From Caryophanales bacterium UBA4691 (GTDB lineage: Bacteria > Bacillota_I > Bacilli_A > RFN20 > CAG-826), in NCBI GenBank assembly GCA_002404865.1, contig DHKP01000031.1, positions 14,732 through 78,731 on the forward strand: a stretch of 64,000 bases of DNA. The letters run 5' to 3'. Below, piece by piece: positions 24,631-34,426 of the stretch; position 1 is the stretch's first letter; the number at the start of each line of letters is the position of its first letter. Under the pieces are notes generated by a model, which did not search any database, had not been told where the DNA came from, and was given only the letters and a program-made list of their open reading frames with translations. The translations under genes and the position numbers were made by a program.

Positions 24631-26565
24631 TTATAAGTCTTTGATCGAAGCGATTACCCCTTCTACATCCGTGTCGCTACTCATGCGGAAATCGCCTCGT
24701 GGGGATAGCGACACACTACCAACCTTTACCCCATCAGGGAGACAGCTCCGCTTAAAGTGCTGTGAATAGAAACGGCGGATAAAGCGTTCGTAGCGTTCTT
24801 TAATCTCTTCCTTATTTAATTCTTGATAGGCCACTAAAGCGAGAGTGATTATCTTTCTAGGCGAAAAGCCATATCGTAATGTATAGAACAAGAAGAAATC
24901 GTTCAAATCGTATTTCCCAATTTTATCTTCTGTTTTTTGGGCAATCTTGTCGTTATGATTCGGGGTTAATTCTGGGCTAATCGGTGTCGCCACTACGCTT
25001 AATAAGACTTTTCTTAGCTCATCACTTGCCACCGTTTCCGCGTAGGTTTTCACAATATATTGGACAAGCGTCTTAGGAACGGAGGAATTAACGCCATACA
25101 TCGACATATGGTCACCATTATACGTGCACCACCCTAACGCTAATTCGCTCAAGTCGCCCGTTCCTACAACCAATCCCCCTTCGCGATTCGCTTCATCCAT
25201 CAAAATCAATGTGCGGATTCTAGCTTGCGCGTTTTCGTAAGTAACATCATTCTCCCCTTCATAGCCTAAGGGGTGATCAATGCTCTTTAGATGCGCCAAT
25301 AAAGTATCGCGGATGGATATTTCTTTAGAGGTAACCCCCAATCCCTTCATAAGAGAAAGCGCATTGCGATAAGTTAAAGAAGTTGTGTTACCTTCTAAAG
25401 GCATTGTAATCGCGATAATTTCAATAGTAGGTACCAGCTTTTTCGCTTCGACTGCGACGAGCAAAGCAAGCGTACTATCTAATCCTCCAGAAACGCCTAT
25501 CACTAGTTTATGAATTCCACTATTCTTCACGCGAGTAGCGAGCCCATGCGCTTGGATTGATAGAATCTCTAAGCAGCGCTCTTTCCGTTCCGTTTCGTCA
25601 TCGGGGACAAAAGGGAAACGCGAAACATGGTAGCTAGATTGAATCAAAGTTGTGGCATCTTCCCTTACGTCATCGGTAAAAATAGTGGAGATAGAAAGAG
25701 GGATCTTTCGATAACGATCATCTTCATTCACTAAAGTGGATTGATGAATGCGGTTATAATCGATTTTATCCAAATCCAAAATAGCGGAGATTGCTTTTGG
25801 GCTATCCCCATAAATCGATTCGTTGAGTATGGTTCCGTTTTCCGTGATGATATTGTGCCCTGAGAAGACAAGGTCTTGGCTCGATTCATCAAGGCCGCTT
25901 GAGCAATATAGATAAGCACAATAGCAAGAAGAAGACTGCATCTTCACAAGGTTTCGCCGATATTCTTTTTTTCCGATCGTTTCATCGCTCGCGGAAAGGT
26001 TCAAAATGATGTTTGCCCCATTTAGAGTCGCCTTGGTACTCGGCTTATCGGCAACCCAAAGATCTTCGCAAATCTCCGCTCCAATTGTAGCGCCGCTATT
26101 TTTATCAACGAACAATAAATCCGTACCAAAAGGAATGAGTTCTGCGCCGATTTCAATAAAATCGTTTTTGATATCTTTGCCGCTAGCGAACCACCTAGCT
26201 TCATAAAATTCACCATAACTAGGGATATATGACTTAGGGATGACGCCGATAATTCGGCCATTATTCATAAATACAGCGCAGTTATACAAGGAATTCCCTT
26301 TTTGTAAGGGTGCGCCAACTACAAGGAGGTTATCTTTCGTGATTCCTTTTAAATGCAGCAAAGAGGCAACCACGCTCGTCAATAATTCCTTTTGGAAGAA
26401 TAGGTCCTGACAAGTATATCCCGTCAAAGAGAGCTCAGGCGTCAAAACAATCGCGGAATCGAGATGCTTTAAATATAGTTCCTCAATGTTTTTCGTATTA
26501 AAAGCGACAAAGGATAATTTGAGTTTAGGGGTGATAGAACTCACCTTTAAAAAACGATTATGCAT
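24631..26565 (-). CDS. nadE: Glutamine-dependent NAD+ synthetase
   Basis: The 644-residue enzyme makes the last step to NAD+: ATP-dependent amidation of nicotinic acid adenine dinucleotide. The N-terminal nitrilase-type glutaminase domain has Glu in PELSLTGYTCQD, Lys in IPKSYIPSYGEFYEAR and Cys in IGAEICEDLW. The synthetase domain has the PP-loop SGGLDSTLALLV (about 360). The two-domain length is normal, so it can use glutamine directly. It is the third gene of the pncB-nadD-nadE operon; its start overlaps nadD by 8 bases with AAAGGAG inside the nadD end. Confidence 0.95.
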   Translation of the reverse strand: MHNRFLKVSSITPKLKLSFVAFNTKNIEELYLKHLDSAIVLTPELSLTGYTCQDLFFQKELLTSVVASLLHLKGITKDNLLVVGAPLQKGNSLYNCAVFMNNGRIIGVIPKSYIPSYGEFYEARWFASGKDIKNDFIEIGAELIPFGTDLLFVDKNSGATIGAEICEDLWVADKPSTKATLNGANIILNLSASDETIGKKEYRRNLVKMQSSSCYCAYLYCSSGLDESSQDLVFSGHNIITENGTILNESIYGDSPKAISAILDLDKIDYNRIHQSTLVNEDDRYRKIPLSISTIFTDDVREDATTLIQSSYHVSRFPFVPDDETERKERCLEILSIQAHGLATRVKNSGIHKLVIGVSGGLDSTLALLVAVEAKKLVPTIEIIAITMPLEGNTTSLTYRNALSLMKGLGVTSKEISIRDTLLAHLKSIDHPLGYEGENDVTYENAQARIRTLILMDEANREGGLVVGTGDLSELALGWCTYNGDHMSMYGVNSSVPKTLVQYIVKTYAETVASDELRKVLLSVVATPISPELTPNHNDKIAQKTEDKIGKYDLNDFFLFYTLRYGFSPRKIITLALVAYQELNKEEIKERYERFIRRFYSQHFKRSCLPDGVKVGSVSLSPRGDFRMSSDTDVEGVIASIKDL

Positions 26566-27178
26566 TTTCTTTCTCCTTTAAAAAGCTAAAAATCTCTGCG
26601 GGCACCATTTTTTTAATATCCGCTTCGTTTTTCGAAAAATCTTTGAGCAATTCTCTCACTTTGCTACTAGAAACATCTTGATAATCATTCGGGGTATCCA
26701 AAACAAGGAAATGACTTCTAAGCCCTTTTAAGGTCTCGTTTTTAGTAAAAAGAGATTCGATGTCGTCATGGCTTCTTTTTAGAATTACGAATCCGAATTC
26801 GGAAGCGATCTCTTTTAGATACATCCACTTCGATAGAGTTTCTTCGTGTAGCCAATCGCTCCCCAAAAGGAGTTTCAATTCATAGCCTTCTTTTTGTAAC
26901 TCTTTCATGGTTAAGTAGGTTCTAGGCTGTTCAGTGGAAAGAAGTTCGATATCGCTCACTTCCATAAACGGCCTAGATAGGGCCAATGAACGAAGCATAG
27001 TAAGCCGCTCAAGCTCTGAAAAAGACGATCCTTTATTTTCTATAGAAAGGATGTATTTGCTTTTCGATGGCACAAAAACAACCTTATCGAAATGCGCTTT
27101 CCTAGAAGCGTATTCCGCTAGATAGATATGCGCTTTGGTAGGAGGATTGAAGGCTCCTCCGTAAAACAATGCTTTCAT
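26558..27178 (-). CDS. nadD: Nicotinate-nucleotide adenylyltransferase
   Basis: The 206-residue nucleotidyltransferase converts nicotinate mononucleotide and ATP to nicotinate adenine dinucleotide. The nucleotide-binding motif is GGAFNPPTKAHIYLA, where many homologues have GGTFDPxHxGH, so the first His is Thr and the second is kept. The second signature is SSSKVREL near the C-terminus. The LGSDWLHEE segment is also typical. It follows pncB by 2 bases and overlaps nadE by 8, so the three steps from nicotinate to NAD+ are made together. Confidence 0.93.
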   Translation of the reverse strand: MKALFYGGAFNPPTKAHIYLAEYASRKAHFDKVVFVPSKSKYILSIENKGSSFSELERLTMLRSLALSRPFMEVSDIELLSTEQPRTYLTMKELQKEGYELKLLLGSDWLHEETLSKWMYLKEIASEFGFVILKRSHDDIESLFTKNETLKGLRSHFLVLDTPNDYQDVSSSKVRELLKDFSKNEADIKKMVPAEIFSFLKEKENA

Positions 27179-27180
27179 GT

Positions 27181-28695
27181 CTATAGATTACCACCATGGA
27201 GATTTTGATACATCGCCTCTCGACATTCATACACCTTTTCGGTCAAATCGACATAATGGACGTGAGGCATTTCAGGCCGCAATTCGCTTTCCCACACGCG
27301 ATGCTCTAATTGTTCCTTGACGTATTCTTTCTTTTCTTGAATCGAAGGCAATTCCAGCATTAATTTTCCTTTGACAATAAATGGACGCAAAAGCTTCTCC
27401 ACTTTATAGAGGTGAATGACTCGTTTTCGTTTGATGTCATCTGGATCAAGGTTATAAATCAGTAGATCCTCGCCTTCTTCAATCGTTTCGTCATCAAAAG
27501 CGATGATATCGCATTGCCCTTGGTTATTTTCATCATACACGCGATACGCCATAAGCTTGCCAGGGATAATGGCTTTGCTTGCAGAGTCACTGCACTTCAT
27601 TTTAGGGAGGTAATTCCCGTCTTTGTCTTTGATCGCGACTAATTTATAGACGCCCCCGAACACAGGATCGGTCGCGCTCGTGATTAGATTCTCGCCTACC
27701 CCATAAGAATCAAAATGAGCGTCTTCATAAATTTCCATGTTGGCCATCTTTTTCTCGTCTAAGGAATTGCTAGCAATCAATTTGATGTAACTTTTGCCTT
27801 TTGCATCGAGGATTTTACGAATCCGTTTATAAGAACGGGCCAAATCCCCTGAATCAATGCGGGCACTTTTGACGCGTTTAGAAGGGTCATTAGGGTATTT
27901 TTGAATCAATTCATCATCGATTTTGAGCAAATTCGGTAGTCCAGATTCAAATACGTTATAAGTATCTAAGAGCAAGGCGACATTATTTGGATAAGTATCC
28001 GCATACGCGCGGAAAGCACTTAATTCATCAGGGAAAAATTCCACGAAAGAATGGGCAATCGTTCCTACGGCTTTCACATCTTCGCCATATTTCATTTCCG
28101 CTAAACAGTTCGCGGTCGCTACGCATCCGCCTAGCACTGCGGCATATGCTCCATCATCCCCTGCGCTTTGTCCTTGGGCGCGTCTAGTCCCAAATTCCAT
28201 CACGTTCCTTTTTGTATGGGTCGCTAAACCGCTGATACGTGTGGCTTTTGTGGCAATTAAAGAATGGAAATTCATCGTTTGAAGAAGATAGGTTTCAATC
28301 AAAATCGCCCCAACCATGTCGCATTCAATTCGCACCATCGGAACTTGCGGATAGCAAACCGTGCCTTCTTTTAAGGCATACATATCGCCTTTCCAGCGAT
28401 AATCCTTTAAATAAGCTAAAAACGCATCGCTCATACCTTTATGCTTTAGCCAAAGAAGATCGCGCTCCGTAAAGTGATAGTTCAATAAGAACTTTGTGAG
28501 CTTATCTTGCCCGCATGAAATGGAATAGCCTAGATTGTCTGGGTTTTTGCGAAAGAACATATCGAAAACCATCGTCGTATCTTTGTATCCATGCAAAAAC
28601 AAACAATTCGCCATCGCGAATTCATAGAAATCCGTCACCATGGCGGGGTTATCGTAATCTTCACTCGGGATATATGGGGTAACAGTAATGCTCAT
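27181..28695 (-). CDS. pncB: Nicotinate phosphoribosyltransferase
   Basis: The 504-residue enzyme condenses nicotinate with PRPP, the entry step of the Preiss-Handler salvage route. Characteristic segments are the N-terminal AMVTDFYEFAMANCLF, EFGTRRAQGQSAGDDGAYA, GTIAHSFVEFF (the conserved His) and RIDSGDLARSYKRIR. The length fits the long (about 480-500) bacterial class. It is first in the operon, after ACGGAGAAA. No de novo NAD gene is seen here, so the cell may depend on external nicotinate or nicotinamide. Confidence 0.93.
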   Translation of the reverse strand: MSITVTPYIPSEDYDNPAMVTDFYEFAMANCLFLHGYKDTTMVFDMFFRKNPDNLGYSISCGQDKLTKFLLNYHFTERDLLWLKHKGMSDAFLAYLKDYRWKGDMYALKEGTVCYPQVPMVRIECDMVGAILIETYLLQTMNFHSLIATKATRISGLATHTKRNVMEFGTRRAQGQSAGDDGAYAAVLGGCVATANCLAEMKYGEDVKAVGTIAHSFVEFFPDELSAFRAYADTYPNNVALLLDTYNVFESGLPNLLKIDDELIQKYPNDPSKRVKSARIDSGDLARSYKRIRKILDAKGKSYIKLIASNSLDEKKMANMEIYEDAHFDSYGVGENLITSATDPVFGGVYKLVAIKDKDGNYLPKMKCSDSASKAIIPGKLMAYRVYDENNQGQCDIIAFDDETIEEGEDLLIYNLDPDDIKRKRVIHLYKVEKLLRPFIVKGKLMLELPSIQEKKEYVKEQLEHRVWESELRPEMPHVHYVDLTEKVYECREAMYQNLHGGNL

Positions 28696-28846
28696 TATTT
28701 TTTCTCCGTAAAATAACTATAGACGATAGAGGGCATATATCACAAATAAACCGCTACCAAACAATGAAAAATTACAAAATGCGGAAATAGTTCCACGATT
28801 CGTCTAGGAAGCAATCGGCAACCTTCATAAAGCATGAAAAAAACGA

Positions 28847-29425
28847 TTAAGAAATGATTTTCCTTGCAATCTTGGCCTTCTTTTTCGAAAAGGCTACTCC
28901 ATAGAAAAGAATAGGAGAGGCTTCGCGCAACGTTAGTTCTTCTTGATATTCGTTCTTTTCGATTTGTTCTAGGGCCTTTGTTGCGTATTGTTCTAATCGA
29001 GAGCTAGAAACATTCCCTTGGTAATTCTTTACCTCGATAACAATACCTGGTTTTCCCTTCTTTTTCGGCGAAATCAAAATATCGCATCTCCCTTCTCCTT
29101 GTGGGGACTCGCTTTTCACAATCGCGTCTTCAAAGAAAAGCGCGCTTAACGTTAAAAGCATGACTTGATAATTCTTTTCATTAGAAAAATCAAAATAAGA
29201 AAAGCTAGAAAGAAGAATCTTCTCTAAATAACTTTCGATTTTTACCGTGTCGCCTTTTAGAAAGGCGTTGCGGAACAATAAGAAGCTTTCAAAAGAATCT
29301 TTTGCGGGGATATTGCGGACAATCTCTTCCTGAAAGACACTACCAACTTCTTTATTTGGAATTTTAACGGTGTAAATGCCGAATCCAAGATTCTCTTTGA
29401 CAGTCAAATACCCAGTAAAGTATAA
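28847..29425 (-). pseudogene. C-terminal fragment of an AAA-ATPase-like/PDDEXK_9 protein
   Basis: The frame from 29407 encodes about 186 residues. KIPNKEVGSVFQEEIVRNI leads to a nuclease-like core GEGRCDILISPKKKGKPGIV then IEVKNYQGN, with D and ExK as in PD-(D/E)XK folds. This is the C-terminal third of proteins whose N-terminal ATPase domain is absent here. Upstream codons TSLYFTGYLT still match the family, but then stops and a tandem duplication intervene. I read it as the remnant of a larger gene; whether the fragment is still translated is unclear. Confidence 0.65.
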
Positions 29426-29426
29426 C

Positions 29427-29485
29427 GAAGTTAATCGAAGTTAATCTTCGCTAAAAAAGTTAATGAAAGTTAATCACTGCTAAAA
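29427..29485. repeat. 29-bp tandem duplication
   Basis: AAGTTAAT-2-AAGTTAATC...GCTAAAAA occurs twice in a row (29428-29456 and 29457-29485) with 5 differences, where the PDDEXK fragment loses its upstream part. Confidence 0.55.
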
Positions 29486-29634
29486 AGCCGTATCGAATCG
29501 CTTTGCAAATGGGCAAAGTTCGTTAATCGATTCTTCGCCTGAACAAGAGACACGGCTAATAGCGAGAAAACTTTCTTCATGAAATAGTTAAGACGTCTTC
29601 GTGTTCAGAAAACAATGCACTTAATTGAGCGACG

Positions 29635-30774
29635 CTACCCATTGATGGGTTTTCCCGTAATTAGTGACCAACGATTGAGGTAGTCAAAGTATTTTTTGAT
29701 AATCCCTTTTTTCTGGAAGTCCATGAAAAATTCCATAAGTTCTTTGTTGTTTTGATTTTCCTTTGCCCTGGCCTTTGAAACTATAGGCCCGAACGTGAGC
29801 CAATCGATAAAAAGAACTAGAAAAATGACAAACCCTAATAATGTGGAAAAGCAAGCTAATATAAGAGCGAAAAAATCAAAGCCAGAGCTTTTTCCTAATA
29901 CTCCATAAAAAACGACAGTACTAATTAGCGGCCCCAATATAAGAGTGACTAGAAAAACAATAAGTAGCCACCAACTAGATTGCTTGCCATAGAAGGAGCA
30001 ACAAACAATATGAAGAGCTGTAACTCCTCCCCACACCGAATAAAACAAAGTGTAATTAAATTCTCCTTTAAGATGTAAGTAAGAATCTTTAAATACAATC
30101 GCGTATTTGATTGAACTGAAATCAGAAAAAGTAAAAGAACTCAAGCTAAATAGAAACGACAAGACGAGCGTCACGATCAGAATAAAAGAAAGCAACAAAA
30201 AAGGAAGATTCACTAATCTATAATGAGCGATAAATTCCTTGGTTTCTTTCTCTTTCCAAAAATGGAATTTGTTCTTATCGAACGTATTGTTCTTGATATT
30301 TAAATAATATCCTCCAGGATATTCCCTCATCTTGTTTTTAGAGTAAAACCAGAGCCAATCTTTTGAGAACTCGTCACGTAGCTTTTTAGCCTCACAAAGA
30401 TTAGATGGAAAACAATAATAAATCGTGTCAGACACTTCGCCAGAGTCCGCTAGATATTCCCGGTCTTCATAGTCATCAACCGTCACGTAATCTGGCGTTA
30501 ATTCAACGTGACCGTCTTCGTCTGCATCGCCAGAATAGCCAGAAATTTCCGTGTGGGATCCCACTTTCACTTTTGTTGTCCCATATCTAGCCCATTCAAC
30601 GGTAAATTCTTTTTTCCTATATCCAACCAAAGCAAGAAAAGATGCAGTATCGAGGGTCGATGATTCTTGATTGTACATACGCCAATAATCCACGCCTTCA
30701 GGTGAGACATAATAGGCTATTTTTTCATCAAGCTTCTTCATCGCCGACTTTTTGTCAGTGCAAGTTTCAAACAT
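29635..30774 (-). CDS. Membrane protein of unknown function
   Basis: The 379-residue protein has a soluble N-terminal region of about 185 residues rich in Asp/Tyr (SGDADEDGHVELTPDYVTVDD), then four hydrophobic segments (about 190-215, 238-258, 265-295 and 305-330) and a short charged C-terminus. Its ribosome site AAGGAG overlaps the stop of the lipoprotein gene upstream, so the two form an operon and may work at the cell surface together. I recognise no family. Confidence 0.6.
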   Translation of the reverse strand: MFETCTDKKSAMKKLDEKIAYYVSPEGVDYWRMYNQESSTLDTASFLALVGYRKKEFTVEWARYGTTKVKVGSHTEISGYSGDADEDGHVELTPDYVTVDDYEDREYLADSGEVSDTIYYCFPSNLCEAKKLRDEFSKDWLWFYSKNKMREYPGGYYLNIKNNTFDKNKFHFWKEKETKEFIAHYRLVNLPFLLLSFILIVTLVLSFLFSLSSFTFSDFSSIKYAIVFKDSYLHLKGEFNYTLFYSVWGGVTALHIVCCSFYGKQSSWWLLIVFLVTLILGPLISTVVFYGVLGKSSGFDFFALILACFSTLLGFVIFLVLFIDWLTFGPIVSKARAKENQNNKELMEFFMDFQKKGIIKKYFDYLNRWSLITGKPING

Positions 30775-30782
30775 ATTGCTCC

Positions 30783-31970
30783 TTAAGCGTTAGTGGTAAA
30801 TGTGTAGTCTACTTTAATGCTCTTTGTGTAATAAGGTTGAGCGGAGGCATTCTTGGTCGGATACTCTAGCGAAACGATAACTTTAGATAGAAGCTTTGCT
30901 TGTCCCTTTGTCATATTAATCGTGCAGGAATTGCTAGAATATCCTGAATTATTTTGTAACTTCACAAATTTGCTCTGAAGCTCGTTCTCGTCTTTATCTA
31001 AAACTTTGCAAAACGAATCGCCCCAGTTATCCATTAAAAGAAATTTTTTCCCGTAGCTTGAAATCGTAAATGTTACGCTCAAGTCGCTTTGATTATATTT
31101 TTCAAGAAGCTTTTTCACTTGATAAGGAATAAAGCACCCTGGTTGAGCCGACATAGTTGTTGCCCTTAGCATTTGCGATCCATCGGGCATATATTGCTCA
31201 AAATGTTGCCCAAGTTCTTCAAAACTAATTTCATTCGAAAGTTGTTCTTCAGTGTAAAGGTGCACCTCTACCTTGATGTTTTTGATTGTTGAAGTTTGAT
31301 TAGAAGCATTACCTGTAGCGTGCCCAAGAGAAATAGTGAGACCTTTAGACAAATCTTTTGATTCAAGTTCAAAAGTCTCAGAAAAATGTATCCAATCAAT
31401 ATTTGCACGCAAAGAGTTCTTGTAAATCTCTTTATCGTTACACGTGATTACTAAATCGCTCCAATTATCATAAATTGCTGAGGCAACATCCATATGGTCA
31501 AAGCTAATAGTCGTGAGTGCTTTTAAATCAGATTCGCCCATATAAGCAACGTAAGCGTCGTCAAATGGTACCGCTTCTATGTCTTTTGAACCATTATTTG
31601 TAACGCTAAGGGAGTTATTATCGCTAATCCGATTTGCAGAAAAAGACAAATTCTCCTTTGAAACATAATAAGCATATAAAGTGTCAGGCATCGACTCTTC
31701 CCATTCCACGGATTTTCCATCGTGCATGACAAACTTGTCACCTTCACCATCTTTTTCTTCAAAGCAACCTACAAAAAGCGAACCATTATCATCAAATTGG
31801 TAATCAAAGGTTGAACCAACAGTAACCGTATATTCGACCCCTACACCATCGTTTCCAAAAACAGTTATCGTCTTTATAGCGTTAGGCGAAGCAAAACACG
31901 AGTAAAGAGCAGAGCCCAAGGCAAACAAAGGAAGCGTTAAGAAACATTTTCTAATTGTACGATTATTCAT
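30783..31970 (-). CDS. Lipoprotein with an InlB-like repeat region
   Basis: The 395-residue protein has a signal peptide ending ALYSC, a lipobox-like site. Residues about 35-100 (VFGNDGVGVEYTVTVGSTFD, then LFVGCFEEKDGEGDKF, then PDTLYAYY) follow the Listeria-Bacteroides InlB-repeat pattern. The rest is beta-rich with no named fold. It is probably anchored on the outer face of the membrane. The promoter upstream holds an 11-base homopolymer in its spacer, so expression may vary. The following membrane-protein gene is co-transcribed. Confidence 0.65.
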   Translation of the reverse strand: MNNRTIRKCFLTLPLFALGSALYSCFASPNAIKTITVFGNDGVGVEYTVTVGSTFDYQFDDNGSLFVGCFEEKDGEGDKFVMHDGKSVEWEESMPDTLYAYYVSKENLSFSANRISDNNSLSVTNNGSKDIEAVPFDDAYVAYMGESDLKALTTISFDHMDVASAIYDNWSDLVITCNDKEIYKNSLRANIDWIHFSETFELESKDLSKGLTISLGHATGNASNQTSTIKNIKVEVHLYTEEQLSNEISFEELGQHFEQYMPDGSQMLRATTMSAQPGCFIPYQVKKLLEKYNQSDLSVTFTISSYGKKFLLMDNWGDSFCKVLDKDENELQSKFVKLQNNSGYSSNSCTINMTKGQAKLLSKVIVSLEYPTKNASAQPYYTKSIKVDYTFTTNA

Positions 31971-32003
31971 AATTCCCCCATAATCTTTTTTAATTTTGTA
32001 AAA

Positions 32004-32031
32004 ATTTTACCCCCCCCCCCGAGTTTTTCAA
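32004..32031 (-). promoter_or_regulatory. Promoter with a poly-G spacer (candidate phase-variable switch)
   Basis: On - TTGAAA (32026-32031), 16 bases, TAAAAT (32004-32009). Eleven of the 16 spacer bases are an unbroken G run (C on +, 32010-32020), directly abutting the -10. Slippage by one base changes spacer length between 15, 16 and 17. Confidence 0.6.
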
Positions 32032-32216
32032 CATTTTTCTATTACTTTTTTCACATAATTTAAAAGCAGGCTCTCATTGTTCGATACGCTGTTCCTATAA
32101 ATCACTCAGTCGCACTTACAACAAATTTTCTATTCTTTGCTCTCCATAAAACTACTTAGGAATCAATCCAAAATAAAAAGCAATTTGGAAGTTCTTATAG
32201 TGAAAAAACACTACCA

Positions 32217-32267
32217 ATTTGCACCTTTTTGCATAGTATGTCAGATAGCGATTTGCACCTTTTTGCA
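32217..32267. repeat. Two ATTTGCACCTTTTTGCA repeats 34 bases apart
   Basis: Copies lie at 32217-32233 and 32251-32267, exact over 17 bases. There is no adjacent gene start. A related core (TTGCACCTTTT) is repeated with the same spacing at 60571/60605. Confidence 0.6.
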
Positions 32268-32397
32268 GTGTTTAAAAAACCATGAAAATAACAAAAAGAT
32301 AGTATCCATCGACAAAATCAATAGAAAAACAACCTGAGAGGCATCTCTAATTTGATGAATTTATGTCGCCTAGACTTAAATTAAAAACTAGAAAGTT

Positions 32398-33468
32398 TTA
32401 TTTGAGGAGATTTTCGTCATCAAAATAATCGATTTTCATCGCATGACGAACATCATGAAGGGTGGCTCTAGCCTTCTTTTCGGCTTTCTCACTGCCCTCT
32501 TTTAAAATCGCATAGACTTCATCTAAACGATTTTCCCAGCTCTTGCGTCTTTCTCGAATTGGACGAAGTTCTTCTTGTAAGACGTTATTGAGGAATTTCT
32601 TAATGGTAACGTCCCCTAAGCCCCCACGACGATAATGAGCTTTTAATTCCTCGAGATTACGATATTCAGGTAAGAATTTAGCGAAGTATTCATCTTTGCA
32701 AAACGCGTCTAGATAAATAAAGACAGGGTTATTCTCCGTGTGCCCTGGATCGTCTTTCCTAAGATGAGTAGGATCAGTGAACATCGACATGACTTTCTTT
32801 TGAATCAAAACTGGATCATCGGAAAGATAGATGCAGTTTCCTAATGATTTGCTCATCTTAGCCTTCCCATCAATTCCAGGGAGACGTTGGCATGCTTCAT
32901 TAGAAGGAAGAACGATTTCTGGTTCCACGAGGGTATCACCGTACACTTCATTGAATTTACGGACGATTTCCCTGCACTGCTCAATCATTGGAGATTGGTC
33001 TTCACCCGCTGGAACGGTTGTCGCGCGGAATGCCGTAATATCGGCGGCTTGGCTAATGGGATAGCAAAAGAAACCTAATGGAATACTTGATTCGAAATTC
33101 TTTTGCTGGATTTCCGCTTTGACGGTCGGATTGCGCTGAACGCGAGAAACCGTAACAAGATTCATATAATAAAACGTTAGTTCAGTAAGTTCTGGCACCA
33201 TGGACTGAATAAAGATGCAGCTCTTTTTTGGGTCAATCCCACAAGCAAGATAATCCAACGCGACTTGCATAATGTTTTGACGGACCTTCTCAGGGTGTTC
33301 AGCGTTATCCGTTAAGGCCTGGGCGTCCGCGATCATGATATAAATTTCATCAAATTTCCCAGAGTTTTGTAATTCGACGCGTCGCTTCAAAGAGCCGACG
33401 TAATGCCCGACATGAAGCCTTCCGGTTGGGCGGTCGCCCGTTAAGATTACCTTTTTATCCATTCGCAT
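32398..33468 (-). CDS. trpS: Tryptophanyl-tRNA synthetase
   Basis: This is a class Ic aminoacyl-tRNA synthetase of about 355 residues that charges tRNA-Trp. The HIGH-type motif is in DRPTGRLHVGHYVGSL and the KMSKS motif in DGKAKMSKSLGN; both are complete. Two in-frame ATGs (33468 and 33462) follow AAGGGAGG; the second has the better spacing of about 9 bases. The leader shows two hairpins, but I could not find T-box elements. It is a single gene and clearly core. Confidence 0.95.
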   Translation of the reverse strand: MRMDKKVILTGDRPTGRLHVGHYVGSLKRRVELQNSGKFDEIYIMIADAQALTDNAEHPEKVRQNIMQVALDYLACGIDPKKSCIFIQSMVPELTELTFYYMNLVTVSRVQRNPTVKAEIQQKNFESSIPLGFFCYPISQAADITAFRATTVPAGEDQSPMIEQCREIVRKFNEVYGDTLVEPEIVLPSNEACQRLPGIDGKAKMSKSLGNCIYLSDDPVLIQKKVMSMFTDPTHLRKDDPGHTENNPVFIYLDAFCKDEYFAKFLPEYRNLEELKAHYRRGGLGDVTIKKFLNNVLQEELRPIRERRKSWENRLDEVYAILKEGSEKAEKKARATLHDVRHAMKIDYFDDENLLK

Positions 33469-33723
33469 TTGCCTCCCTTGAAGAATCTCATTGCGTCAAA
33501 AACAAACGTAAGTTTTCGCTACACAATATTTAAGCCGAGTTTCTTCATTCTTTCTATAAGAAACCGCTTGAAAAGAGAAGAATTCTTCCTTGTTAGGAAG
33601 ACGCTACTATTCTAATTGCATCTAGAAAGAGCGAGGTCAAACATGGGCGAACCAGGTGATTCTGCTCAAAATCCCCTGCAAACCCCTCCTTCTTCATTCA
33701 AAATCAGCCATGCATTGCAAAGG

Positions 33724-34044
33724 CTAACACGAAGCTTGCCCACAATTTAAGATGCCGGCATCAATTCTAGTGCCATCGCTAAGGACAATAATAAAGTGCC
33801 CATCTTTGTCGAAGTATTTGGACACGATAGTGCGTTTCTCTTTATTCTCATTTTTTCGATTCTGCCCAGTGGGGCGACCAATCTCAATCCATTCCCAATA
33901 AGAAAGTTGCCCACCTCCCCTACGATATACTGTATAAGTATCATATCCACTTGGACTTTTAGGTCCAGCTGTAAGTGAACACCCACCAATTAGTAATGAC
34001 CCAAACAATGTGAAAGCAACTAAACTTAAATTACGTTTTCTCAT
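33724..34044 (-). CDS. Small lipoprotein
   Basis: I chose the ATG at 34044 because AAAGGAGG lies just upstream and it gives a clean signal peptide (MRKRNLSLVAFTLFGSLLIGGC) with a lipobox. The mature part of about 80 residues is polar, with YTVYRRGGGQLSYWEWIEIG and a C-terminal Cys pair. It is monocistronic. No family is recognised. Confidence 0.65.
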   Translation of the reverse strand: MRKRNLSLVAFTLFGSLLIGGCSLTAGPKSPSGYDTYTVYRRGGGQLSYWEWIEIGRPTGQNRKNENKEKRTIVSKYFDKDGHFIIVLSDGTRIDAGILNCGQASC

Positions 34045-34426
34045 AAAGCCTCCTTTAGGTATACTCGATAAAAGCATTCATAAACCAACAATAAAACTAT
34101 AAGGCATAAATCTTAATCATTAAAGTTGTTTTTCGATAAATACTATTGTTTGTTACATTTTGAAAAGTTTTAATTGACACCTATGTTTCCTTTTTAGTGG
34201 AATTATTTCCACACATTTATTCATACTTTCGTCATTGATTAAAGGACCATAAAAGTAGACCGCAGTTGTTCTAGTTTTATCAGTAATTTTAAATGTTAAA
34301 AATTAAATAGCCATAAATTGAAAATTATTTAGGAAATATCGGGCGTTTTTCCTTTAAAATTCATGCTTTTCCATTTCCTTAATGATTAATTTTTCGCTAT
34401 AATTAGGAAGAAGAATTGTTGCGGTT
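34045..34426. other. Intergenic region upstream of the two-component genes
   Basis: AT-rich. It includes an imperfect palindrome GTGGAATTATTTCCAC near 34196 and a -10 box TATAAT at 34398-34403 for the + strand operon. No gene is visible. Confidence 0.4.

Larger units (their letters stand above)
31971..32397. other. Intergenic region between the lipoprotein operon and trpS
   Basis: It holds the poly-G promoter and the paired TTGCACC repeats. No gene is seen. Confidence 0.4.

Noticed and set aside
33469..33610. T-box leader for trpS
   Set aside because: Two hairpins are present, but I found no T-box sequence or antiterminator and no specifier loop I could support.
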